Below the pieces are notes generated by a model. The model did no database searches. It was given only the letters and a program-made list of their open reading frames with translations, and was not told where the DNA came from. A stretch of DNA of 39,971 bases from Chryseobacterium gleum (GTDB lineage: Bacteria > Bacteroidota > Bacteroidia > Flavobacteriales_C > GCA-002722245), in the NCBI GenBank assembly GCA_945871895.1, contig CAMBXP010000015.1, forward strand, positions 1-39,971, in the 5' to 3' direction. Shown in pieces: positions 1-9,004 of the stretch (the stretch's first letter is position 1; each line of letters begins with the position of its first letter). The translations under genes were made by a program, and so were the position numbers.

Positions 1-884
1 GTTGCATTTCCGCTATCATCATAACTCACCATGCAAACCGGGAAACCTTTGTCTTTAGAAACCCAGAAATATGTTTTAGAATTGATGTATGGGATTTTTG
101 GCGTTTTAAAGCCTATGATAGCCTTAGCCCAAGTATAATCTCCCCATCCTGTTCCTACCAAATGTCCTTTGTAATTGTCGGTAACCGCTCCAGGAGTCAA
201 TACATATTTAATGCAGTCGTATGTTCCTGTTGGAGTAGTAATTTTACCGCATCCATTAGCTGTAAGCGTGTTTTTGCCGGATAAAGTGACCTGCATAGAA
301 TCGAAGTGTAATGAGGTCATCAATACTGTGATAGTGGTGTCGTAAGCTACTTTCGCTATAGCCTTGTAAGTGTCGGTTTTGCTCATATTCATCGACAAGG
401 TATAAGGGATAAAGGTTGCGGGATTAGTAAATTCAGGGTAGATATTTATTCCTGCGATAAAAGGAGGGAGTTTAGCTCCTGTGAACACAATACCTGAATC
501 TGTTGATGCTCCGGCAATTTCTGCATCTTGCGCTTTAATGATGTAAGTTGAGGTTGGGAAATAGCTAGTTAAATTTTCACCTACTGGGTTGGCAAAGTCG
601 AATTCTTCTTCTTGGTCACTTTGTATTGCGCCAAAAAGCCAGGTTTGACTGGTTCCTATCTTAGCGTAATTGTTGGTATCGCCAGCAAAATTGGTGTCGG
701 TGCCCATTACATATTTTACACCTACAGCCGGACCGCTGGTTTTCGTAATTTGCATACTACAGGGGTCGGTAGTGGTGTTCTTGCCACCATCATCTGTATT
801 GTCATCTGCAGCTGTTTTCTTTTTACAAGCGCTTAAGGCAACACCTCCTATAAAGGCAAATTGAAGTATTCTTTTTGAGATCAT
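1..884 (-). CDS. Putative lipoprotein, 3'-truncated by the window edge (absent from ORF track because no stop lies in the window)
   Basis: Minus-strand ATG at 884-882 opens MISKRILQFAFIGGVALSACKKKTAADDNTDDGG... with a lipobox-like LSAC; the frame appears open to position 1. Confidence 0.75.
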   Translation of the reverse strand, partial: MISKRILQFAFIGGVALSACKKKTAADDNTDDGGKNTTTDPCSMQITKTSGPAVGVKYVMGTDTNFAGDTNNYAKIGTSQTWLFGAIQSDQEEEFDFANPVGENLTSYFPTSTYIIKAQDAEIAGASTDSGIVFTGAKLPPFIAGINIYPEFTNPATFIPYTLSMNMSKTDTYKAIAKVAYDTTITVLMTSLHFDSMQVTLSGKNTLTANGCGKITTPTGTYDCIKYVLTPGAVTDNYKGHLVGTGWGDYTWAKAIIGFKTPKIPYINSKTYFWVSKDKGFPVCMVSYDDSGNA

Positions 885-970
885 ATGTAATATTTTGGTG
901 GGTTTATTCTATATAAGGACGTTAATTTATCAATTAGTTGCCTTACATCATATTATTTTTCTCGTTTTAT

Positions 971-1003
971 TTTGTGATTTTTTGTGGAAATGATGTAGTT
1001 TTG
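971..1003 (+). promoter_or_regulatory. Bacteroidota-type promoter of mdh
   Basis: TTTG (971-974), 21-nt spacer, TAGTTTTG (996-1003), matching the TTTG / TAnnTTTG consensus; 37 nt upstream of the mdh ATG. Confidence 0.55.
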
Positions 1004-1040
1004 AAGCCTTTCAAAATCACGTACAATTAAATTTATTAAT

Positions 1041-1979
1041 ATGAAAATTACCGTAGTAGGAGCAGGAAACGTAGGTGCTACATGCGCCAATGTTATCGCT
1101 CACAAAGAATTGGCTAATGAAGTGGTTCTTCTTGATATAAAAGAAGGAACAGCTGAAGGAAAATCATTGGATATGTGGCAAACTGCCCCAATCAACAATT
1201 ATGATTCAAGAGTTGTTGGTTCAACTAACGATTACACAAAAACAGCTAACTCTGATGTTGTTGTAATTACTTCTGGTTTGCCAAGAAAACCAGGTATGAG
1301 TCGTGATGACCTTATCGCTACCAACGCTGGTATCGTTAAATCGGTAACTGAAAATGTAATTAAAAATTCTCCAAACGCTATCATCATCGTGGTTTCAAAC
1401 CCATTAGATGTAATGACTTACTGCGCTTACTTAACAGCTAAAACGCACAAAAATAAAGTAATGGGTATGGCTGGTATCTTAGATACAGCGCGTTACAAAG
1501 CTTTCTTAGCTACAGAATTGAATGTTTCTCCTAAAGATATTCAAGCTATCTTGATGGGCGGACACGGTGATACAATGGTTCCACTTCCTAGATATACAAC
1601 TGTTGGTGGTATTCCTGTAACTGAATTAGTAGCTAAAGATAAATTAGATGCTATCGTGGAAAGAACTAAAAAAGGTGGTGGTGAATTGGTAAACCTAATG
1701 GGTACTTCTGCTTGGTACGCGCCAGGTGCAGCTGCTGCTCAAATGGTTGAAGCTATCGTTCGCGATCAAAGACGAGTGTTTCCTGTTTGTGCATGGTTAG
1801 AAGGTGAATACGGAATGAAAGATGTTTATTTAGGTGTGCCAGTAATCTTAGGAAAAAATGGTATCGAGAAAATCATCGAATTGCAATTGAATGCTGATGA
1901 GAAAAAATTGTTGGCTGACTCAGCTGTTGCAGTTAAAGAAGTGATGGCGGTGTTAGATAATATGGAGAAAGTAGCGTAA
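1041..1979 (+). CDS. mdh: Malate dehydrogenase (NAD-dependent, LDH-like)
   Basis: MKITVVGAGNVGATCANVIAHKELANEVVLLDI N-terminus; GGHGDTMVPLPRY catalytic motif; 312 aa. Confidence 0.97.
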   Translation: MKITVVGAGNVGATCANVIAHKELANEVVLLDIKEGTAEGKSLDMWQTAPINNYDSRVVGSTNDYTKTANSDVVVITSGLPRKPGMSRDDLIATNAGIVKSVTENVIKNSPNAIIIVVSNPLDVMTYCAYLTAKTHKNKVMGMAGILDTARYKAFLATELNVSPKDIQAILMGGHGDTMVPLPRYTTVGGIPVTELVAKDKLDAIVERTKKGGGELVNLMGTSAWYAPGAAAAQMVEAIVRDQRRVFPVCAWLEGEYGMKDVYLGVPVILGKNGIEKIIELQLNADEKKLLADSAVAVKEVMAVLDNMEKVA

Positions 1980-2000
1980 TTGCTTCTTCTTGAAAAATAA

Positions 2001-2036
2001 AAAAGGGTTGTTGAATCGCTTCAACAGCCCTTTTTA
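2001..2036 (+). terminator. Rho-independent terminator after mdh
   Basis: AAGGGTTGTTGAA-tcgc-TTCAACAGCCCTT followed by T-run. Confidence 0.85.
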
Positions 2037-2089
2037 TTGGATAAAGGAGTGATTAATAGAACTTTTTGTTATTTTTTTTTAGGATAGGT

Positions 2090-2119
2090 TTTGTAGATTT
2101 AAAAATTCTTGTACCTTTG
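2090..2119 (+). promoter_or_regulatory. Promoter upstream of tRNA-Glu
   Basis: TTTG (2090-2093), 18-nt spacer, TACCTTTG (2112-2119). Confidence 0.5.
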
Positions 2120-2149
2120 CCTTCCGTTTTTTAAAATAGGAGACATTAT

Positions 2150-2221
2150 GGCCCGTTCGTCTAGGGGTTAGGACAGCAGATTTTCATTCTGTAAACAGGG
2201 GTTCGATTCCCCTACGGGCTA
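2150..2221 (+). tRNA. tRNA-Glu (anticodon TTC)
   Basis: Cloverleaf GGCCCGT...ACGGGCT acceptor stem, anticodon loop TTTTCAT (TTC), T-arm CAGGGGTTCGATTCCCCT. Confidence 0.95.
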
Positions 2222-2284
2222 CAAAAAATGAATGTTAAGGTGTAAAGTGTATCTTAGCAAAAAGAAAAATTGAATAATTAAGTT

Positions 2285-2539
2285 ATGGCAAATCATAAGT
2301 CGGCAAAAAAGAGAGCGAGAGCAAGTGAAGTAAAACGCGATCGTAATAAGTATCAACACAAAACAATGCGTAACGCATTGAAAAAAGTGAGAAAATCTGA
2401 AGACGTTAAAGAGGTTGAAACTCTTACTCCAACAACAATCGCTATGATTGATAAATTGGCTAAGAAAAACGTTATCCATAAAAACAAAGCGGCTAACTTG
2501 AAATCTCAGTTGATGAAAAAAACTGCTGCAGCGAAATAG
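2285..2539 (+). CDS. rpsT: 30S ribosomal protein S20
   Basis: MANHKSAKKRARASEVKRDRNKYQHKTMRNALKKV..., 84 aa, typical S20. Confidence 0.97.
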   Translation: MANHKSAKKRARASEVKRDRNKYQHKTMRNALKKVRKSEDVKEVETLTPTTIAMIDKLAKKNVIHKNKAANLKSQLMKKTAAAK

Positions 2540-2560
2540 GCTTCAGTCGAATAAAATTGT

Positions 2561-2598
2561 AAATTAGGCTTCTCCTTTCTGGGGAAGCCTAATTTTTT
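2561..2598 (+). terminator. Strong rho-independent terminator after rpsT
   Basis: AAATTAGGCTTCTCC-tttct-GGGGAAGCCTAATTTTTT. Confidence 0.9.
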
Positions 2599-2602
2599 AT
2601 AT

Positions 2603-3310
2603 ATGTACCTAACTAACGAACTAAGCTCAAAGAGCTCAATTAAAGATTGGTCTGTGCAAGACCGCCCACGTGAAAAACTACTCACCAAAGGACGAAAAAG
2701 TCTAAGCGATGTTGAACTATTGGCCATTATTCTGGGTTCAGGAAATGTAGAAGAAAGCGCAGTTGATTTAGCTCGCCGCATTCTACAAGCCAGCGATAAT
2801 AGCTTGCAGCGCTTATCCAAAGCAAGCATTAACGATTTGCAGCGCTTTAAAGGTGTTGGTCCGGCCAAAGCTGTAAATATTTTAGCAGCACTTGAAATTG
2901 CCTCGCGCATCAACAATTCAGCTCAAGAAGAAGTGGTGAAAATTACTTGTAGCAACGATATTTTCAATTGCTTGAGGCAAGATTTTTCCGGACTCAAAGT
3001 AGAAGAGTTCTGGCTGGTTTTGTTGAACACAGCCAACAAAGTAATTGGCAAACAACGAATCGGCATTGGCGGCGTTTCGGGCGTAGTGGCCGATGTGAAA
3101 GTAATAATGAAATTGGCACTCGATCAAATGGCTACTTCCATCATCTTAGCGCACAATCATCCTTCGGCTAATAAAAAAGCGAGTCAGCAAGATATCAACC
3201 TCACCAATAAAGTACGTGAATCAGCCAAACTCATGGATATTTCCTTGCTCGACCACATTATTTTTTGTGGTGATGACTATTTTAGTTTTGCAGATGAGGG
3301 GATGATGTGA
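2603..3310 (+). CDS. radC: RadC family JAB-domain protein
   Basis: DRPREKLLTKGRKSLSDVELLAIILGSG, then JAB metalloprotease motif ILAHNHPSANKKAS...D; 235 aa. Confidence 0.95.
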   Translation: MYLTNELSSKSSIKDWSVQDRPREKLLTKGRKSLSDVELLAIILGSGNVEESAVDLARRILQASDNSLQRLSKASINDLQRFKGVGPAKAVNILAALEIASRINNSAQEEVVKITCSNDIFNCLRQDFSGLKVEEFWLVLLNTANKVIGKQRIGIGGVSGVVADVKVIMKLALDQMATSIILAHNHPSANKKASQQDINLTNKVRESAKLMDISLLDHIIFCGDDYFSFADEGMM

Positions 3311-3498
3311 GGTTTATACCGAATGTTATTGTTAAATTACGCTGAATTTTTAGGATTGTATTCATTAAATTCGATAATTACAGATTACGTTATGTTAAAT
3401 TGAAATTTTTGGTAATGCTGAATTTAAGGTGGTTGTAAGAATTATTATGGAGAGTTTGTCTAAAGAATTTTGTTGATCAAAAATTTAATTGAACGATA

Positions 3499-4374
3499 AT
3501 GTTGAAGTTTATAAGAATTTTCTTTTTATGTTTTTTTTCTTGCATATTGTTATATGCATTTTCGGTAAAAAGTGGCAAGTTAAATTTGTATTATTTGAAG
3601 AAAACACCTCCGAATGGAATAAAAATTAATGACAGTTTATTTTATGATCAATCAGAGGTTACGAATGTTGATTGGAGAGAATATATGTATTGGGTTGGTC
3701 GAGTTTTTGGGACAAATTCTGAAGAGTTCAAATCTACAACAGTAGATTCCACTGTATGGAGGAAATTTAATTGTTTGACTGAATACGAAGAATATTTTCA
3801 CAGACATCCTGTTTACAATAATCACCCAGTAGTTGGAATTTCGCAAAAACAAGCAAACTCATATTCTCAATGGCGTTCAGATAGAGTTTATGAAATGTAT
3901 TTAATCGAAAAAGATGTAATAAAAATTAACTACGAACAAAACAGAGCATGTTATTTTTCAATTGAGAATTATTGGGCAGGAAAATATATGAATATAAAAC
4001 CTGATAGTAATTATAAGTACTATCCTCATTATAGGTTGCCAAGCGTAAGCGAGTATAAAGAATCAAAAAAATATCTAAATTCAAAATTTCATGATATTCA
4101 TTGTGAAATTCAATGTGGCATTAATCCTTGTTTGGGTGATTCTTTAATAGTTTCTAATATTATACGAAAAGTATATTCATGTGATTTCGAAAAGAAGTTT
4201 ATATATAATTTAGAAGGGAATGTTAGGGAATGGACAAATGAAAAGGATGTAGCTGTTGGAGGTGGATGGTATGATTCAAAAGAGGCTATTTTATCAAAGG
4301 ATACCTTTCATTTAGAAACTCAAGATGCCTGGACGGGTTTTAGAAATGTATGTGAATGGAAAGAATGGAAATAG
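3499..4374 (+). CDS. Secreted SUMF1/formylglycine-generating-enzyme-like domain protein
   Basis: N-terminal hydrophobic segment, then SEVTNVDWREYMYW, HPVVGISQKQANSYSQWRS, GNVREWTNEKDVAVGGGWYD, GFRNVCEW, matching the FGE-sulfatase fold signature. Confidence 0.75.
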   Translation: MLKFIRIFFLCFFSCILLYAFSVKSGKLNLYYLKKTPPNGIKINDSLFYDQSEVTNVDWREYMYWVGRVFGTNSEEFKSTTVDSTVWRKFNCLTEYEEYFHRHPVYNNHPVVGISQKQANSYSQWRSDRVYEMYLIEKDVIKINYEQNRACYFSIENYWAGKYMNIKPDSNYKYYPHYRLPSVSEYKESKKYLNSKFHDIHCEIQCGINPCLGDSLIVSNIIRKVYSCDFEKKFIYNLEGNVREWTNEKDVAVGGGWYDSKEAILSKDTFHLETQDAWTGFRNVCEWKEWK

Positions 4375-4574
4375 AATCCCGTAATTTCAGATTTTGCAAA
4401 GCGAATCTGAAATCCCCATTTTAGCGATTTTTAATCGCGATAGTTATACTTTAAATAGCACGCATCGGCATTAAAATGCCTGTTCGGTGCAGCTCATATG
4501 AACACAAAAAGCAATAGAAAGCGAATAAAAAATGATTTCAAATTCGCTTCACTAAATTTGAAATTACTAGGGTT
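4375..4574. mobile_element. MITE-like non-coding element with ~40-bp imperfect terminal inverted repeats and internal hairpins
   Basis: Left 4375-4414 AATCCCGTAATTTCAGATTTTGCAAAGCGAATCTGAAATC aligns (about 33/41) with the reverse complement of 4534-4574 AACCCTAGTAATTTCAAATTTAGTGAAGCGAATTTGAAATC; internal hairpins GCGATTtttAATCGC and GGCATTaaAATGCC. Confidence 0.6.
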
Positions 4575-4674
4575 TAAAAGCCAAGTAAGAATCCCTTTTT
4601 AAGTAAAATAGGAATGGTTGGTATTTATTTCAAGAGGGAATGAAATTACAGTTACCTGCGAAAGCATTTCTTAG

Positions 4675-4682
4675 TATATTTG
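4675..4682 (+). promoter_or_regulatory. Promoter -7 box for the toxin-antitoxin pair
   Basis: TATATTTG matches TAnnTTTG, 18 nt before the ATG at 4701. Confidence 0.45.
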
Positions 4683-4700
4683 AGAATAAATGTTTGTGTT

Positions 4701-4928
4701 ATGAATATTCAAGCAAGAAAATTAACCCTAATTGAAACATTGATTCATATTAACGATGAGTCTTTAATTAATAAGATTGAAAAGCTTGTTAACTCCAAAA
4801 AGAGTGTTGAGTTATCTCCCATGCCATTGGAAGAATTTTACTCTCGAATTGATAAGTCAGAAGAAGCCATTAAAAAAGGACAGGTTATTTCTCAAAAAGA
4901 TTTAGAAAAGCAATCTAAAAATTGGTAG
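4701..4928 (+). CDS. Putative type II antitoxin (RelB/ParD-like)
   Basis: 75-aa protein MNIQARKLTLIETLIHINDESLINKIEKLV... directly upstream of a ParE/RelE-like toxin; the ORF-track start (TTG at 4680) lies inside the -7 box, so ATG 4701 is preferred. Confidence 0.7.
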   Translation: MNIQARKLTLIETLIHINDESLINKIEKLVNSKKSVELSPMPLEEFYSRIDKSEEAIKKGQVISQKDLEKQSKNW

Positions 4929-4934
4929 TTCACG

Positions 4935-5240
4935 ATGAAAATCACATGGACTATCCCCGCTAATAAAGAGCTGCGCAAGATTTATAATTTCTATAAAAAG
5001 AATGCTTCAGTTAAAGTAGCCCAATCAATAAAAGATAAAATATTTGAATCGACTAGTCAGTTACAAAGCTTTGAATATTCTGCACCTAAAGAAGAATTAT
5101 TAAAAGGCAGAAAAGATGACTATCGTTCTTTGGTGAGTGGCTATTTTAAAGTGATTTATAAAGTGACCCCAAAGGAAATTTACATTGTAGATGTTTTCGA
5201 TTGCCGACAATACCCAGAAAAAATAAAGCGAAGTAAATAA
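4935..5240 (+). CDS. RelE/ParE family toxin
   Basis: MKITWTIPANKELRKIYNFYKKNASVKVAQSIKDKIFES...DYRSLVSGYFKVIYKVTPKEIYIVDVFDCRQYPEK, typical ParE/RelE. Confidence 0.85.
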   Translation: MKITWTIPANKELRKIYNFYKKNASVKVAQSIKDKIFESTSQLQSFEYSAPKEELLKGRKDDYRSLVSGYFKVIYKVTPKEIYIVDVFDCRQYPEKIKRSK

Positions 5241-5286
5241 ACTTCATCATCGGGTGAATCATCAATATCTTCCTTAAATTTAACCA

Positions 5287-6588
5287 ATGATTCTCGTCTA
5301 CACATCCAAAATAACACCACGCATTAAATACATTTTTAACCTTTTGTTTCGCGATGTGTATGGAGTGAAGTATGAATTGACTTCAGATAAAGAAAGTTAT
5401 TTGAATTTTTCGGGCGCGAAATTAACCTATGGTTATCAGCCTTTTGGTGATGAGTTGTTTGTGCAGGCCAAAGGCTTGTTGTTTGAAACGGGAATTAGCG
5501 ACCAAGAGATAACTGTTTTCAATTGGAACGATACCAAGGCTTTTTTCTCTGTTGGACCTAAATCGTGTTTGCCTTTCGATATTTTTTCTGCGTCGTTTTT
5601 CTTGGCCAGCAGATATGAAGAATATTTACCTCACATTAGAGATGTGCACGATAGATTTGATGCACCAATTAGTTTGGCGTACAATTACAATTTTTTGCAT
5701 CAGCCCGTGATAAACAAGTGGGCGCAGACTTTTCGAGAGTTGCTGCAAAGTAAATTTCCTACTTTAATTTTTCCCGAAAAGAAGTATCGATTCATATCTT
5801 CTATTGATGTTGACAATGCCTATGCCTTTTTAGAAAAGGGATTTGTGCGCACGGCTGGCGGATTCGCAAAGTCAATAGTACAACTTAATATTCCAGAGTT
5901 AAGAGAGCGAATAGCTGTTTTACTGGGCACTCAAGTAGATCCTTACGATACCTATGCTTTTCAATTAGAGCTTCAAAAGAAGTATAATTTGGAGTATTTG
6001 TATTTCATTTTGTTGGGTGATTATGGCGAGAACGACAAGAATATTTCCATTCAAAGCAAACGCTTTAGGGCTTTAATAAAATCGTTGGGAGATTACGCCA
6101 GTGTAGGTATTCATCCTTCTTACGGTTCGAATGGTAAAAGAGAACAATTAACAAAAGAGGTGTTGCGTTTGAGTTCTGTGATGAATAGAGAAGTAAAAAA
6201 AAGCCGACAACATTTTCTTAAAATGCGTTTGCCCGATACCTACAGAGATTTGATAGAATTGGATATTCAAGAAGATTACACCATGGGTTATGCATCTGAT
6301 TATGGCTTTAGAGCTGGGTTGTGCACTCCTTTTTTCTTTTACGATTTAGACTTAGAAGTAGAAACTTCATTGAAGATTTTTCCTTTTGCTTTGATGGAAG
6401 GCACATTGAAATATTATCAGAAAGTGTCTCCAGAGAAAGCAATGGAACATATTCGTCCGCTGATTGATGAAGTTAAAAAAGTAAATGGCTGTTTCATCAG
6501 CTTGTGGCACAACGATTCAATGAACGATTTAGGCACATGGAAAGGTTGGCAGAAAGTGTATTTAGAAATGGTGGAATACGCCAAATAG
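5287..6588 (+). CDS. Polysaccharide deacetylase family protein
   Basis: FISSIDVDNAYAF, VGIHPSYGSN, FISLWHNDSMNDLG motifs; N-terminal domain typical of Bacteroidota deacetylases; 433 aa. Confidence 0.8.
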   Translation: MILVYTSKITPRIKYIFNLLFRDVYGVKYELTSDKESYLNFSGAKLTYGYQPFGDELFVQAKGLLFETGISDQEITVFNWNDTKAFFSVGPKSCLPFDIFSASFFLASRYEEYLPHIRDVHDRFDAPISLAYNYNFLHQPVINKWAQTFRELLQSKFPTLIFPEKKYRFISSIDVDNAYAFLEKGFVRTAGGFAKSIVQLNIPELRERIAVLLGTQVDPYDTYAFQLELQKKYNLEYLYFILLGDYGENDKNISIQSKRFRALIKSLGDYASVGIHPSYGSNGKREQLTKEVLRLSSVMNREVKKSRQHFLKMRLPDTYRDLIELDIQEDYTMGYASDYGFRAGLCTPFFFYDLDLEVETSLKIFPFALMEGTLKYYQKVSPEKAMEHIRPLIDEVKKVNGCFISLWHNDSMNDLGTWKGWQKVYLEMVEYAK

Positions 6589-6589
6589 A

Positions 6590-7486
6590 ATGGAGATAAA
6601 ATACCTTCAAAATAGCGAAATAGATAGAAAAAAGTGGGATCGTTGTATTGCAACCAGTCTGCAGCAATTGCCTTATGCTTATAGTTGGTATTTAGATGCT
6701 GCTGCTGAAAATTGGGATGCTATTGTGATAAATAATTACGAAGCAGTTTTTCCATTGCCTTGGAAAAAGAAGTGGGGTGTTCGTTACGTGTATCCTCCTT
6801 TTTTTATTCAGCAATTGGGTTTGTTTTCTAGAACGCCACAGGATTCATTTGTGATAGATACTGTGTTGAAAGAAGCAGCCAAGCATTTTAAGTATATAGA
6901 ATTGTATTTAAATTTTGCTGATTCAGCAAGTGCTGCTTTTGCTGTTCGACAAAATTTTGAGTTGAATTTGAATTCGTTTTCACTACAAAACTACTCAGAA
7001 AACGCACGACGAAATATCAAGAAGGCGGAGGCTTTAAGTTTACAAGTTAAAAAAGCTTCATCTGCCACCAACATTATAGCCATGTTTAGAAAGGGGAGAG
7101 GGGCGCAAGTAAAAACTTTAGATAAGCAAGATTACCAACGTTTGGAAAGAATACTGCATGCTTGTGAGCAACGTTCTGCTGTGCAGCATTATGAAGTGTA
7201 CTCTTTAGAAGGGCATTTGTGTGCAGGAGCTTGTTTGCTTAAAACTGCAGGCAGAGTGATTTTTATTTTCTCGGGTAATACCGATGAAGGAAAGAAGAGT
7301 GGGGCAATGCATTTTTTAATCGACTACATGATTAAGGAGCAAGCGGGGAATGAAATTGTTTTTGATTTCGAAGGTTCTAATGATGAGAATTTAGCGCGAT
7401 TTTATCAAAGTTTTGCTGCAGAAAATAAACCGTATTCTTTTGTGAAATTGAATAATTTGCCTTTTCCTTATAATTTGTTCAAGTAG
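6590..7486 (+). CDS. GNAT/FemAB-like acyltransferase
   Basis: FSLQNYSENARRNIKKAEALSLQV, CAGACLLKTAGRVIFIFSGN, MHFLIDYMIKEQAGNEIVFDFEGSNDENLARFYQSFAAENKPY pattern of FemAB-like GNAT proteins. Confidence 0.75.
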   Translation: MEIKYLQNSEIDRKKWDRCIATSLQQLPYAYSWYLDAAAENWDAIVINNYEAVFPLPWKKKWGVRYVYPPFFIQQLGLFSRTPQDSFVIDTVLKEAAKHFKYIELYLNFADSASAAFAVRQNFELNLNSFSLQNYSENARRNIKKAEALSLQVKKASSATNIIAMFRKGRGAQVKTLDKQDYQRLERILHACEQRSAVQHYEVYSLEGHLCAGACLLKTAGRVIFIFSGNTDEGKKSGAMHFLIDYMIKEQAGNEIVFDFEGSNDENLARFYQSFAAENKPYSFVKLNNLPFPYNLFK

Positions 7487-7512
7487 GGGCGTCCGTCAGC
7501 TAACGGATCGCC
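7483..7512. repeat. GC-rich palindromic half-element between convergent genes
   Basis: GTAGGGGCGTCCGTCAGCTAACGGATCGCC; stem TCCGT/ACGGA plus GGCG/CGCC; its TAG (7484-7486) is the stop of the upstream CDS. Confidence 0.55.
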
Positions 7513-8127
7513 TTAAAACAACCCGTTAATCTCGGCATCAATCTTTTGAATGATTTTACCTAAATCTTCTTTGTTCTCTGGGAAATTATTTTGGTCAACA
7601 TCAATGATTAAAAGCTTTCCAGCATCGTAAGTAGAAATCCACGCTTCATATCTTTCGTTCAAACGATTTAAATAATCTAAACGAATAGATGCTTCATATT
7701 CTCTACCTCTTTTTTGAATTTGATTTACTAGTGTAGGAACACTTGCGCGCAAATAAATTAGTAAATCGGGAGCTTGAATGACGCTATTAATTAAATTGAA
7801 AAGATCGTTGTAGGTATTGAAATCACGCTTAAGCATGAGGTTCATGGCATTAAGGTTGGGCGCGAAAATGTAAGCATCTTCGTAAATGGTTCTGTCTTGA
7901 ATAACGCTTTTCCCCGATTTTCTAATTTCTTGAATCTTGCTAAAACGATTGTGCAAGAAATAGATTTGAAGGTTGAACGACCAGCGCTGCATATCTTCGT
8001 AGAAATCATTCAAATAAGGGTTGTCGTCTGCATCCTCGTAATTTGCTTCCCAATTGTAATGTTTGGCAAGCATTGAAGTTAGAGTCGTTTTTCCAGAACC
8101 AATATTACCAGCAACAGCTATATGCAT
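7513..8127 (-). CDS. Deoxynucleoside kinase family protein
   Basis: MHIAVAGNIGSGKTTLTSMLAKHY P-loop; SVIQDRTIYEDAYIF ERS/DRT-like motif; 204 aa. Confidence 0.92.
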   Translation of the reverse strand: MHIAVAGNIGSGKTTLTSMLAKHYNWEANYEDADDNPYLNDFYEDMQRWSFNLQIYFLHNRFSKIQEIRKSGKSVIQDRTIYEDAYIFAPNLNAMNLMLKRDFNTYNDLFNLINSVIQAPDLLIYLRASVPTLVNQIQKRGREYEASIRLDYLNRLNERYEAWISTYDAGKLLIIDVDQNNFPENKEDLGKIIQKIDAEINGLF

Positions 8128-8158
8128 AAGAAATCCTTAAAGTGTTTGATGCGCTAAT

Positions 8159-9004
8159 TTAAGGGTTTAGTTTGTAAATATGAAGGCTATCGGCATTAAG
8201 AATGTATAGTTTTTTTTCATTGATGCTGAAGTCGGTCATTATTGAATCTGAATATATCTTGTTAAACTCAAGTGTTCTAGTGTTTAAAGTGTTTATATCA
8301 TTGCTTTGTCGGAAAGCAATTGTATTTTCAATTACATTAAATTTTGAGATATTCAATTCAGGAATTTTTCGTAAAAAAGAGCCGTAATTATCAAAAACAT
8401 AAATTCCTTTCATCGGATCGTTGAGGTATAGTCCGGAGGTTCTCTCCATCATTTGCTTTGGAGAGAAGGCTTCGCCAATGATTCTTTGAACATTTAATAT
8501 TTCCATTTCAACTTTCAAAGCGCTGCTTATTTTCACCAATTTATCTTGCTTAGTGTCGTACACCCAAATGCCGTTGTTAAGCGATTTACAAACCACTTCT
8601 GCTTGGTCTAAACCGAAATCCATTAAACTGATATTGAAGCTAGTTTCAGCCATAAAATTGTCTAAAAAGGTAATGAGAGATAAGTCCTTGTAAAACACCA
8701 ATATTTTCATGGGGTCACCAGCATCAATTAATGTAATATTACCCGATTTTTTACTGTCATAAATAAAGTTCTGATTGTTTTGCGAGCTCGTTTTCCAAAT
8801 GGAAGTATTGGTAGAGATATAGAAGTTTTCTACAGGGTCGGAGTTTACCTGATTTCCTTCTACTTTAATTGAAGCGAGCAGTGGCAGTTGAGGTAAAGAA
8901 TCGTTGTTGCTTCGAGTGTTTACAACGCTTGTTGTATTCGAGTTTGCTGCTATGAAGCAAGATGCAAACAAAACAAGAAAACTATAGATGATTGTTTTTT
9001 TCAT
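8159..9004 (-). CDS. Hypothetical secreted protein, possibly beta-propeller-like
   Basis: Signal-peptide/lipobox-like start MKKTIIYSFLVLFASC; repeated short strands; 281 aa; overlaps the upstream gene by 4 bp. Confidence 0.7.
   Translation of the reverse strand: MKKTIIYSFLVLFASCFIAANSNTTSVVNTRSNNDSLPQLPLLASIKVEGNQVNSDPVENFYISTNTSIWKTSSQNNQNFIYDSKKSGNITLIDAGDPMKILVFYKDLSLITFLDNFMAETSFNISLMDFGLDQAEVVCKSLNNGIWVYDTKQDKLVKISSALKVEMEILNVQRIIGEAFSPKQMMERTSGLYLNDPMKGIYVFDNYGSFLRKIPELNISKFNVIENTIAFRQSNDINTLNTRTLEFNKIYSDSIMTDFSINEKKLYILNADSLHIYKLNP

Noticed and set aside
2219-2479. 86-aa minus ORF overlapping rpsT
   Set aside because: Antisense to a certain ribosomal protein gene; Phe/Cys-rich composition typical of spurious antisense ORFs.
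3310-3499. Recurrent TGTTAAATT/GAATTT words in the radC-SUMF1 gap
   Set aside because: Short AT-rich words expected by chance; no consistent period or palindrome.
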